Part shown: piece after piece, positions 1-6,387 of the stretch
How the letters are laid out: each line of letters begins with the position of its first letter
Position numbering within the stretch: the stretch's first letter is position 1
Source of the DNA: JAVBMB01 sp031552995
GTDB taxonomy: Bacteria > Bacillota > Clostridia > Oscillospirales > Butyricicoccaceae
Reading direction: 5' to 3'
NCBI GenBank assembly: GCA_031552995.1
Contig: JAVBMB010000075.1
Span: 1 to 16,080, forward strand
DNA: 16,080 nt
Program-made: the position numbers and the translations under genes
Notes under the pieces: model-generated
Told to the model about the DNA's origin: nothing
What the model saw: only the letters and a program-made list of their open reading frames with translations
Database searches by the model: none

Positions 1-2
1 AT

Positions 3-521
3 ATCGCAACACGCTTCGCGTCGTGGGGCAATGTCTGGCAGCTTGTCGACAGCGGCGGTTTTCAGCAGACGCGCACTATGACATACATGGCAAGCGGCGG
101 TTTGCTCGGCGTCGGCTCGGGGGGCGGATACCTGCGGTATATCGCGGCCGCCGACACCGACCTTGTCTTTGGACTTGTCGCCGAAGAATGGGGGCTTATC
201 ATCGCGCTGATTTGCGCGCTCGCTCCGCTGGCACTCGCGGTATTTTCGGCTATGTCCGTCAAGGCCAGCCGTTCGTCGTTTTACGCCATTGTGGCATGCG
301 GCGCGGGTGCAGTGCTGCTATCCCAGACGGCGCTCAACGTATTCGGCCCAATGGATATTTTGCCTCTCACCGGCGTCACGCTGCCTTTTGTGTCCAACGG
401 CGGCTCGTCGATGGTCGCCTGCTGGGGCCTGCTCGCCTGTATAAAATCGATTGACGAGCGCCACAGGGCGCTGCCGCCGGGCGGAGACATCCGCGGGATA
501 TTCAGGAGGGGCACCGTATGA
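3..521 (+). CDS. FtsW/RodA/SpoVE-family (SEDS) peptidoglycan glycosyltransferase, C-terminal part
   Basis: The gene enters from the left edge, so only the last 172 codons are present, reading in the third frame. SEDS proteins are integral-membrane glycosyltransferases that polymerise lipid II into glycan strands, each working with a class B penicillin-binding protein. The fragment shows the family pattern: a WGN-W-Q segment followed by D-SGGFQQTRT, then ASGGLLGVGSGGG, then TDLVFGLVAEEWG, and near the end PFVSNGGSS, all typical of the C-terminal half. At least three hydrophobic segments are visible, followed by a short polar tail. The stop codon overlaps the start of the next gene (ATGA at 518-521), and that partner is a transpeptidase, so the two are translationally coupled and probably work as a pair. 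Whether this is the division (FtsW), elongation (RodA) or spore (SpoVE) type cannot be told from the fragment. The family call is very secure. Confidence 0.93.
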   Translation: MATRFASWGNVWQLVDSGGFQQTRTMTYMASGGLLGVGSGGGYLRYIAAADTDLVFGLVAEEWGLIIALICALAPLALAVFSAMSVKASRSSFYAIVACGAGAVLLSQTALNVFGPMDILPLTGVTLPFVSNGGSSMVACWGLLACIKSIDERHRALPPGGDIRGIFRRGTV

Positions 522-1861
522 AGCTGATGGGCAAACGCGCGCTTTTGCTGCTTGCGCTGTGCGGCCTGTTCGCTTTCGGCATGGTATTCATGCTCGTCCG
601 GTATGCGCGCAGCGCTTCGGCGTGGGCGGCATATCCGTATAACCGCCATATTTACACCGCCGGGAAGCTCAAGACATCGGGCAGGATACTCGACCGCGAC
701 GGTATTGTGCTGTTCCGCACAAAGGACGGCAAAGCGGAATATAACCCAAGCGCCGGCGTGCGCCGCGCCTGTATGCATTTGACCGGCGACAGCGAACGCA
801 ATGTCGCCACCGGGCTGCAGCTCAAGCTGCGAAGCGACCTTATCGGCTGGAATGCGCTGTCCGGCGTTTACTCTCGCAAGGGCAGCGGACGCGATGTGGC
901 GGCGACGGTCGACGCAGGTCTGTGCCGCGAGGCTCTGAACGCGCTTGACGGCCGCAAAGGCGTCGTCGCGATAATGAATTACAAGACCGGCGAGATTATC
1001 TGCATGGTCAGCTCGCCGACATTCGACCCAAGCGACCCGCCGGATATCTCCGCAAACCCCGGCAAATACGACGGTGTGTATATCAATCGGTTCTTGTCGT
1101 CGACATATGTGCCGGGCTCGGTGTTCAAGCTTGTCACAGCCGCCGCCGCGCTCGACTGTCTACCGGGAGTCAGCGGGCGTGTATTCGAGTGTGCAGGTGC
1201 GCTTCAGCTTGACGGCGGCGAGGTGACATGCCCAAAAGCCCACGGCAGTCAAAGCTTTGAAAAAGCGCTGTCAAACTCCTGCAACTGCGTGTTTGCGCAG
1301 TTGACGCTTGAAATAGGCGCCTCGCGCATCGAGCGCTATGCCGAATCGGCAGGGTTCAACACGTCAATCGAGGTCGACGGCACAACATGCGCGAAGGGCT
1401 CGTTCACCGCAGACGGAGCGACTGAGGCCGAGCTTGGATGGGCCGGTGTCGGGCAATACAGGGATATGGCAAACCCCGCCGCGTTTTTGCGGTTTGTCGC
1501 GTCAATCGCAAACGGAGGTAAAGCCGTGCAGCCGCACCTTCTCAAGCTGTTCGGGCCGGCGCTGCCGCAGGGCAGTATGATGCCGCGCGGTGTCGCAAAC
1601 GATTTAAAGGATATGATGCGCTTCAGTGTCACCGATAACTATGGTGAAAAAGGGCTGGAGGGCTATGATTTATGCGCAAAGTCCGGCACGGCGCAGCTGG
1701 GAGGGGACAGCAAGCCCCACGCATGGTTTGCCGGATTTCTAAGCAGCGGCGACGCGCCTCTCGCGTTCGTCGTTATAGTCGAAAACGGAGGCGCCGGCAG
1801 CAGCGCCGGGCGCTCCGTCGCGGTGGCGGCGCTTAAATACGCCGTCGGGCTTGAATACTGA
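518..1861 (+). CDS. Class B penicillin-binding protein (transpeptidase), PbpA-like
   Basis: This 447-residue protein should cross-link peptidoglycan peptides outside the membrane. A single N-terminal membrane anchor (about residues 8-28) is followed by a short linker with GRILDRDG (55-62), the remnant of the N-terminal dimerisation region, and then the transpeptidase domain. The three active-site motifs are intact: SVFK at 201-204 (nucleophile Ser201), SCN at 254-256, and KSGT at 388-391. The protein is short for a class B PBP because the pedestal region is reduced, as in the PbpA proteins encoded beside rodA/ftsW in Actinobacteria and Clostridia (family knowledge). An AGGAGG site at 504-509 lies 8 bases before the ATG, which overlaps the stop of the SEDS gene. 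Together with the second class B enzyme at 11516 this gives two separate transpeptidase systems in the window. It could serve elongation or sporulation, and the sequence does not decide. Confidence 0.92.
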   Translation: MKLMGKRALLLLALCGLFAFGMVFMLVRYARSASAWAAYPYNRHIYTAGKLKTSGRILDRDGIVLFRTKDGKAEYNPSAGVRRACMHLTGDSERNVATGLQLKLRSDLIGWNALSGVYSRKGSGRDVAATVDAGLCREALNALDGRKGVVAIMNYKTGEIICMVSSPTFDPSDPPDISANPGKYDGVYINRFLSSTYVPGSVFKLVTAAAALDCLPGVSGRVFECAGALQLDGGEVTCPKAHGSQSFEKALSNSCNCVFAQLTLEIGASRIERYAESAGFNTSIEVDGTTCAKGSFTADGATEAELGWAGVGQYRDMANPAAFLRFVASIANGGKAVQPHLLKLFGPALPQGSMMPRGVANDLKDMMRFSVTDNYGEKGLEGYDLCAKSGTAQLGGDSKPHAWFAGFLSSGDAPLAFVVIVENGGAGSSAGRSVAVAALKYAVGLEY

Positions 1862-1891
1862 CGCCGGATGAGGGTGGGTGTCAACTGAATA

Positions 1892-1920
1892 TTGCACATT
1901 CGGGGATTTTGTGATAGAGT
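1892..1920 (+). promoter_or_regulatory. Probable sigma-A promoter of the folT riboswitch transcript
   Basis: TTGCAC at 1892-1897 and TAGAGT at 1915-1920 are separated by 17 bases, and a TG at 1912-1913 gives an extended -10. Transcription would start near 1927, about 50 bases before the riboswitch. The spacing and location are good, but the -10 hexamer is not perfect. Confidence 0.55.
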
Positions 1921-1938
1921 ATTCTCACCGGATTATGC

Positions 1939-1971
1939 TTAAGCCGCAGGAAATCCATTCCGGCGGCTTAA
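1939..1971 (+). other. Stable hairpin in the folT leader, just 5' of the riboswitch
   Basis: TTAAGCCGC (1939-1947) pairs perfectly with GCGGCTTAA (1963-1971). Inside it, GGAA (1949-1952) pairs with TTCC (1958-1961) around a 5-base loop, leaving one A/G mismatch. No T-run follows (the next bases are AATCGG), so it is not an intrinsic terminator. It lies only a few bases upstream of the riboswitch P1 helix. It could stabilise the 5' end of the mRNA or insulate folding of the aptamer; both roles are inference. Confidence 0.6.
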
Positions 1972-1975
1972 AATC

Positions 1976-2070
1976 GGTCAGAGTAGGGCAGGCGCGTTAA
2001 GTGCCGGCGGATGGGATGTTGCCGCCGGACGAAGGAACGATTCCGCGGTGCTTGCCCGCATCCGCTGCCA
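1976..2070 (+). promoter_or_regulatory. Tetrahydrofolate (THF) riboswitch upstream of folT
   Basis: The segment carries the conserved blocks of the THF (folT-type) riboswitch in the right order: GAGTAG (1981-1986), GCGTTAAGTG (1994-2003), ATGGGATGTTG (2011-2021), CGAAG (2030-2034), CGCGGTG (2044-2050) and GCATCCGCT (2058-2066). The helices agree. GGCAGG (1987-1992) pairs with CTTGCC (2051-2056), with one G-U. CCGGCGG (2004-2010) pairs with CCGCCGG (2022-2028). A small GAA/TTC hairpin sits at 2035-2043. The closing P1 is short and interrupted (CAG 1979-1981 with CTG 2065-2067, plus GG/CC). In this class, binding of reduced folates lowers expression of folate transport or synthesis genes, and the gene downstream is indeed an ECF folate S component. 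The output mechanism is not obvious from sequence. A competing helix (2067-2073 with 2087-2093) overlaps the 3' strand of P1. Confidence 0.9.
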
Positions 2071-2180
2071 CAACGGGTTTTCTTTTTTGTGGCGCAAATA
2101 CGTCGGGGCGTCGGCTCCCGTCATCGAATCCTGCCCGCGGCGGCCGTCAAAACGCGCCGACCCGGGGCACTGTCGCGGGC
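2067..2180 (+). promoter_or_regulatory. Possible expression platform between the THF aptamer and folT
   Basis: GCCACAA (2067-2073) can pair with TTGTGGC (2087-2093), using bases that also belong to the 3' strand of riboswitch P1, so the two structures exclude each other. A T-rich run lies at 2078-2088, inside that alternative loop. Further down, GCCCGCG (2133-2139) pairs with CGCGGGC (2174-2180), enclosing a second helix CGGC/GCCG (2141-2144 with 2156-2159) and ending about 8 bases before the folT ribosome binding site. No classic terminator with a strong stem directly before a T-run is seen, so a translational or mixed mechanism is possible. The pairings are read from the sequence; the role is inference. 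Confidence 0.35.
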
Positions 2181-2203
2181 GTACACAAAAGGGGAAATGA
2201 AAA

Positions 2204-2704
2204 TTGAAAACAAACCTCAAACGGCTCGTCACGGTTGCGTTGCTTGTCGCAATCGAAATAGTGCTGTCGCGCTTTTGCTCAATTACGACACCGATAGTAA
2301 GAATCGGCTTCGGCTTTGCGCCGATTGCCGTGTGCGGCATGCTGTACGGCCCTGTATGGGCCGGAGCTATGGCCGCGGTCAGCGATGTTACAGGCGCGCT
2401 TATGTTCCCGACAGCTCCGTATTTTCCCGGTTTTACGCTGTCGGCCGCGCTGACCGGCGCAGCATTCGGCATATTACTGCGCAAAGCGCAGTGCGGCATT
2501 GCCGGAATCATCTCGGCAGTCGGCATAAACTGTCTGGGCATCAGCTTGCTGCTCAACACATATTGGCTGACGCTTATCACGGGGAGTCCGTTCTTTATAC
2601 TGCTTCCAACAAGGGTGCTGCAGTGCTGTATAATGATTCCGGTTCAGTTTATCGTCGTCAGGCTGCTGCGCAATCCGGTCGGCGTCATCCGCCGCACTGT
2701 TTAG
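2204..2704 (+). CDS. folT: FolT, substrate-binding (S) component of an ECF-type folate transporter
   Basis: This is a 166-residue, very hydrophobic membrane protein with about six transmembrane segments, the usual size of ECF S components. FolT binds folates in the membrane and works with the shared EcfT-EcfA-EcfA' energising module, normally encoded elsewhere. Family features include the N-terminal LVAIEIVLSRF stretch, an RIGFGFAPIAVCGMLYGP-like segment, PYFPGFTLSAALTGAAFGI in the middle, and LLNTYWLTLITG followed by LPTRVLQ towards the end. The start is TTG at 2204, chosen because AAGGGG (2189-2194) lies 9 bases upstream and the reading frame begins MKTNLKRL. A nearby ATG at 2197 is out of frame. 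The THF riboswitch directly upstream independently supports folate as the substrate. In many Clostridia folT sits next to folC; here it has no folate-pathway neighbour. Confidence 0.92.
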   Translation: MKTNLKRLVTVALLVAIEIVLSRFCSITTPIVRIGFGFAPIAVCGMLYGPVWAGAMAAVSDVTGALMFPTAPYFPGFTLSAALTGAAFGILLRKAQCGIAGIISAVGINCLGISLLLNTYWLTLITGSPFFILLPTRVLQCCIMIPVQFIVVRLLRNPVGVIRRTV

Positions 2705-2733
2705 CCGACGCGTGTTACGATTATTCGAACCGA

Positions 2734-2756
2734 GCCGCGGCCCATCCCGCCGCGGC
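2734..2756 (+). terminator. GC-rich hairpin after folT, terminator-like but without a good T-run
   Basis: GCCGCGGC (2734-2741) pairs with GCCGCGGC (2749-2756) around a 7-base loop, 30 bases after the folT stop. It is followed by GGCGCCG and only three T before TTAATACTG, so termination would be inefficient or factor-assisted. The remainder of the folT to lipoprotein gap (to 2857) shows no convincing promoter. Confidence 0.35.
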
Positions 2757-2857
2757 GGCGCCGTTTAATACTGACTTTTTAGCTGCGAAGCCCGGCGGCG
2801 CGCGGCTGATTCAAATCTTTCTGCGATATCCTCACCGCCGGAGAAAACGGTAGATGT

Positions 2858-4024
2858 ATGAGAAGAGGTCTGACAGCGGCTGTATCCGCCGCCCTAAGCA
2901 TGCTGATATTGCTGTCGGCATGCGGTACAAGGCTGGATAAAACATCGGAGTTTCTTAAATATAAAGACAGCGCAAAGATAGAGCAGATAGACAGGCTCTG
3001 CTCCGAATATGTCAAAACAGAGGGCATAATGGGCATGTCTGTCGGAGTGTTTATCGACGGGCGTGTTAAGTTTTTTAACTACGGCGTGACGAAAAAAGAC
3101 GGCAAGCCGATATCGGAGGAAACCCGCTTTGAGCTTGGCACAATGACTCAGGTGTTCACCGGCGTAATGTTCGGCGAATATGTCGCCCGCGGATACCTCA
3201 ACGACGGCTCAACCGTCAAGAATTACTTCCCCTACCTCAATATCCCGGCGTGGAACGGCGAAAACATTCTGACATACGGCGCGCTTGCCACACACCGCTC
3301 CGGCCTGCCGCAAAAGCCGTCGAACCTGCCGAAGAGTGAAAGCCCGTACTCGGACTACGGCGAGCTGATGCTGCGCCGCAATATCGGCACATGGGAATAT
3401 ACAAGCCGCCCGGGCGATGTTTATTTCGACGCCGGCATGGATATGGGGCTGCTCGGCTTTGCGGTCGAGGCCGCTATCCGCCAGCCGTATGAAACACTGG
3501 TCAAAAACGCCATAATGTACCGTATAGGCATGGAAAAGACAACCGTCACCATGACGGAGGAGCAGGATGCCGCCAGGGCAATGCCGCACGATGTAAACGG
3601 CAACACGGCCGCCGTGCAGAACTACGCCTGCCTGCAGGGCATGGCCGGGTTCAAGAGCACGGCTTACGACATGATGGCGTTCTCGTGGATGCTTCTCGGT
3701 ATGCCGGGCGACGAGGAGACATACACTATACCTCTGGACGCTGACGGCAAGCCGGAGCGTAAACGCACCCAGCTTGAAAATCTGCGCGCCGCGTGCGACG
3801 TCGCAACCTCGTTGCAGTACGAGGGCAACGGCATCAAGGTCGGCTACGGCTTCCGCCTCGGGCAGCTTGCAGGCAAGGATTACATATGGCAGAGCGGCGT
3901 CAGCGCCGGCTACGGCAGCTACATTGGCCTGATTGATGACAGCGACACCGCCGTCGTTATCCTGGCAAACAGCGTCTGTGCGCCGCAGACGCTGGGGGAG
4001 AGCGTTTTATCGATACTAAACTAG
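2858..4024 (+). CDS. Lipoprotein of the serine beta-lactamase / DD-peptidase fold with altered catalytic motifs
   Basis: This 388-residue protein starts with a lipoprotein signal: basic MRR, a hydrophobic stretch, and the lipobox LLSAC with Cys22 as the lipidation site. It is therefore probably anchored on the outer face of the membrane. The rest follows the class C beta-lactamase-like serine hydrolase family (family knowledge), including the THRSGLP segment (145-151) that usually reads THTSGLP. The active site is degenerate. The SxxK position in the LG-xxx-VF context reads TMTQ (95-98), so both the nucleophilic Ser and the Lys are missing. The YxN position reads YFD (189-191). The HxG/KTG position reads QSG (345-347). 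It is probably a non-catalytic wall-binding or regulatory protein, which is inference. There are no frameshifts, so it is not a decayed gene. The ATG at 2858 has a GGAG at 2840-2843, rather far upstream; an ATG at 2854 is out of frame. Confidence 0.85.
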   Translation: MRRGLTAAVSAALSMLILLSACGTRLDKTSEFLKYKDSAKIEQIDRLCSEYVKTEGIMGMSVGVFIDGRVKFFNYGVTKKDGKPISEETRFELGTMTQVFTGVMFGEYVARGYLNDGSTVKNYFPYLNIPAWNGENILTYGALATHRSGLPQKPSNLPKSESPYSDYGELMLRRNIGTWEYTSRPGDVYFDAGMDMGLLGFAVEAAIRQPYETLVKNAIMYRIGMEKTTVTMTEEQDAARAMPHDVNGNTAAVQNYACLQGMAGFKSTAYDMMAFSWMLLGMPGDEETYTIPLDADGKPERKRTQLENLRAACDVATSLQYEGNGIKVGYGFRLGQLAGKDYIWQSGVSAGYGSYIGLIDDSDTAVVILANSVCAPQTLGESVLSILN

Positions 4025-4043
4025 CCCTTACGCGCGGGCTTTT
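4023..4043 (+). terminator. Weak terminator-like hairpin after the lipoprotein gene
   Basis: AGCCC (4023-4027) pairs with GGGCT (4036-4040) around an 8-base loop and is followed by TTTT including the last stem base. The stem overlaps the TAG stop of the lipoprotein gene. With only 5 pairs and a short T-run it is probably leaky, so transcription could continue into the racemase operon. Confidence 0.4.
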
Positions 4044-4074
4044 ACAGCTATAAAACCACAATGCGGAGGTAAAA

Positions 4075-5208
4075 ATGGATATTGGGATGTATAATTCCTA
4101 TGCCGAAATCGACCTGTCGGCGATGAAGCGCAATTACGAGAAAATAGTCAAAACAGTCGGCGAGGGCGTCGGCATGATACCTGTGCTGAAGGCAAACGCA
4201 TACGGCCATGGTACGGTCGAGATGGCCAGAGCGATGGTGCAAAACCTCAATGTCGGTGTAATCGCTGTCAGCCAGCCGCTGGAGGGCATTGAAATACGCA
4301 ACGCGGGGTTCTGGGGCATCGATATCCTCGTCATGGGCGGCATCCTGCCGCATCAGATGCGTTACGCGCTGGAATACGACCTGCAGGTGCCGGTATTCAC
4401 GGTGGAGGGGGCTGTCGCCCTTTCGGCAGAGGCGAAAAGGCTAAGCCGTGTCGCCCGCGTGCAGATAAAGATTGAGAGCGGCCTTAACCGCATCGGTATC
4501 GCGCCGGGAGATGGTTTGGACGAGCTGCTCGATACAATCAGCGAGCTTGGCAATATCGAGGTCGTCGGCGTCTTTACGCATTTTTCAACCGCCACGCTTG
4601 AAAGCGAGCCGTTTACATTCGTTCAGCATGAGCTGTTTCAAAAAGCGCTCGACCAGATGGAGCCTCGTCGCCTGCCGCTGAAATATATCCACTGCTGCAA
4701 CACCGGCGCCACGTCCTGGTTTAGACAGGGCTACCACACGCATGTGCGTGTCGGATGCCTTGTCATGGGCTATGGGTCGATGGATGATTTTTCAAACCCG
4801 CTCGGCGTCGAGGAGATGCTCAGCTTCCGCGCGTTCATTACACATATTCACGATATACAGCCAGGCGAAAGCTGCGGATATAACCGCCACTTCCTTGCCG
4901 ATAAACCGACGACGGTCGCAACAATCAATATCGGGTACGGCGACGGGATTTATCGTCCGATGGCACAGTCGGGCGGGCCGGTTCTTGTCGGTGACACACG
5001 CACGCGCTATCTCGCCACCTGTATGGATCAGAGCTTTATCGATGTCACCGGCATCGACTGCAGGGTGGGTGACGAGGTTACGATATACGGCCGCAGCCGC
5101 GGCGGGGCTGAGCTGTCATTCTGCGAAATAGAGCAGATAACCGGACAGACGCTTGTCTATCCGATGGTGGCCATCGGCAACCGCGTAAAGCGGATATATA
5201 CTTATTAA
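4075..5208 (+). CDS. alr: Alanine racemase (first of two tandem copies)
   Basis: A 377-residue PLP-dependent fold-type III enzyme, cytosolic, interconverting L- and D-alanine for peptidoglycan. The N-terminal barrel carries PVLKANAYGHG with the PLP lysine Lys39 and Tyr43. Other expected residues are the probable carbamylated Lys132 (QIKIESGLNR), THF with His169, HCCNTGAT with Asn209, Arg225 near the pyridine nitrogen (THVRVG), the second catalytic base Tyr269 (CGYNRHF) and CMDQ at 316-319. Tyr362 lies in the C-terminal stretch that in Geobacillus Alr contains the gate residue Tyr354. Its length matches typical Alr. GGAGGT at 4065-4070 lies 4 bases before the ATG, slightly short; Met5 is an alternative, but the sister protein begins in register with Met1. 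Every key residue is present, so this copy is the likely housekeeping enzyme. The next gene is its paralogue, 13 bases downstream. Confidence 0.93.
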   Translation: MDIGMYNSYAEIDLSAMKRNYEKIVKTVGEGVGMIPVLKANAYGHGTVEMARAMVQNLNVGVIAVSQPLEGIEIRNAGFWGIDILVMGGILPHQMRYALEYDLQVPVFTVEGAVALSAEAKRLSRVARVQIKIESGLNRIGIAPGDGLDELLDTISELGNIEVVGVFTHFSTATLESEPFTFVQHELFQKALDQMEPRRLPLKYIHCCNTGATSWFRQGYHTHVRVGCLVMGYGSMDDFSNPLGVEEMLSFRAFITHIHDIQPGESCGYNRHFLADKPTTVATINIGYGDGIYRPMAQSGGPVLVGDTRTRYLATCMDQSFIDVTGIDCRVGDEVTIYGRSRGGAELSFCEIEQITGQTLVYPMVAIGNRVKRIYTY

Positions 5209-5221
5209 GGCGGATAGTTCA

Positions 5222-6358
5222 ATGAATACAGGCTTTTACAGCTCTTATCTCGAAGTAGACCTCGGCGCGCTCCGCGGGAATATAGAAAAAACGCTTCGTC
5301 ATATCGGTAACAAATGCGGCATGATTCCGGTCATCAAGGCGAACTGCTACGCGATGGGGCTCGAGCGGATCGCCGCGCTGCTGACCGATGAGTTCAGATT
5401 CGACACGCTTGCCGTCGCGCAGGTGTACGAGGGAATACGCCTTCGCCGGGCCGGGTTTGCGGGCCAGGTGCTTGTCATGGGCAGCGCGCCCGCACCGGCG
5501 GTTGACATCGCCGTAGAAAGCGATTTGCAGCTGACGGCGTTTTTGCCTTCGGCCCTTTCCGCTATGGACAGTGCCGCGGCGAAGTGCGGCAAGACGGCGC
5601 GCGTGCATATAAAGCTGGAAACCGGCATGAACCGCCTCGGCGTGCATATCGGCGATGAGCTCGATCAGCTGATTTCCCACATAAAGACGCTTAAACACAC
5701 GGAGATAATCGGCGTGTTCACCCATTTTTCAACGGCATCGGAACGGGGCAGCGCGTACACGCTGCGTCAGTACGACCTGTTCAAGCGCGGCGTTGCGCAG
5801 CTTCGCAGCGCCGGCATTGACCCGGAATATGTCCACTGCTGCAACAGCGGCGCGACCATTTGGCTGACAGAAGCGTTTGATTTCTGCACGCATATACGCC
5901 CCGGCAGCCTGTACATGGGCTACGACGTTATGGAGGACGGCTCAAACCCGCTCGGTGTGCGTGAGCCGATGAGCTGGCGCGCGTTCATCACAAATATCCA
6001 CGAGGTACCTCCGGGCGAGGGTGCCGGCTACAGTCAGCACTTCAGGCCGGACAGGCCGACGGCGGTCGGCACGGTCAGCATCGGCTACGCCGACGGGCTG
6101 TTCCGCCCGATGGTGCAAAACGGCGGTCCCGTGCTTGTCAACGATACGCGCTCGCGCTATCTTGCGTGTATGATGGACCAGTGCCTTGTCGATGTCACCG
6201 GCATCGACTGCAAAGTGGGTGACGAGATAACCGTTGTCGGGCATTCGGCCGGCGGCTCATTCATTTCGGCGTTCGAAATCGAGCGGCTGACGGGTCAGTG
6301 CTATCAGAACGCGCTGACGAGCATAAATGACCGTGTGCTGCGGATATACAAGGATTAA
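5222..6358 (+). CDS. alr: Alanine-racemase-family enzyme (second tandem copy, divergent active site)
   Basis: A 378-residue paralogue of the preceding gene, with close to half of the positions identical by eye and more in the C-terminal half. Catalytic residues are kept: PLP Lys39, Tyr43, Lys131 (HIKLETGMNR), THF His168, Asn208 in HCCNSGAT, Arg226 and the Tyr270 base. It is therefore probably active. Several conserved positions differ. The PLP motif reads KANCYAMG instead of KANAYGHG. CMDQ is MMDQ (317-320). The position aligned with Tyr362 of the sister is Asn363. A Tyr-to-Asn change at the gate residue is associated with serine specificity in VanT-type racemases (family knowledge), so a non-alanine substrate such as serine is possible, though the register is uncertain. 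AAGGCGG at 5207-5213 overlaps the stop of the first copy and lies 8 bases before ATG, making translation coupled. Confidence 0.9.
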   Translation: MNTGFYSSYLEVDLGALRGNIEKTLRHIGNKCGMIPVIKANCYAMGLERIAALLTDEFRFDTLAVAQVYEGIRLRRAGFAGQVLVMGSAPAPAVDIAVESDLQLTAFLPSALSAMDSAAAKCGKTARVHIKLETGMNRLGVHIGDELDQLISHIKTLKHTEIIGVFTHFSTASERGSAYTLRQYDLFKRGVAQLRSAGIDPEYVHCCNSGATIWLTEAFDFCTHIRPGSLYMGYDVMEDGSNPLGVREPMSWRAFITNIHEVPPGEGAGYSQHFRPDRPTAVGTVSIGYADGLFRPMVQNGGPVLVNDTRSRYLACMMDQCLVDVTGIDCKVGDEITVVGHSAGGSFISAFEIERLTGQCYQNALTSINDRVLRIYKD

Positions 6359-6387
6359 TCAACGTAAAGCAGACGAAAGGTGACCAG

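Noticed and set aside
2011..2853. Long open frame on the plus strand across the riboswitch, folT and the following gap (280 codons).
   Set aside because: It runs in another frame over a recognised aptamer and a recognised FolT, its translation is Arg/Ala/His-rich without domain features, and it has no ribosome site. It is an effect of GC-rich sequence.
2858..4024. Calling the lipoprotein a functional beta-lactamase or DD-carboxypeptidase.
   Set aside because: The nucleophilic Ser and the general-base Lys of SxxK are replaced (TMTQ), and the other two motifs are also changed.
4028..4054. Possible promoter for the racemase operon (TTACGC and TATAAA).
   Set aside because: The spacing is 15 bases, the -35 is poor, and it overlaps a terminator-like stem. 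It is not strong enough to annotate, although some promoter for this operon may exist here.
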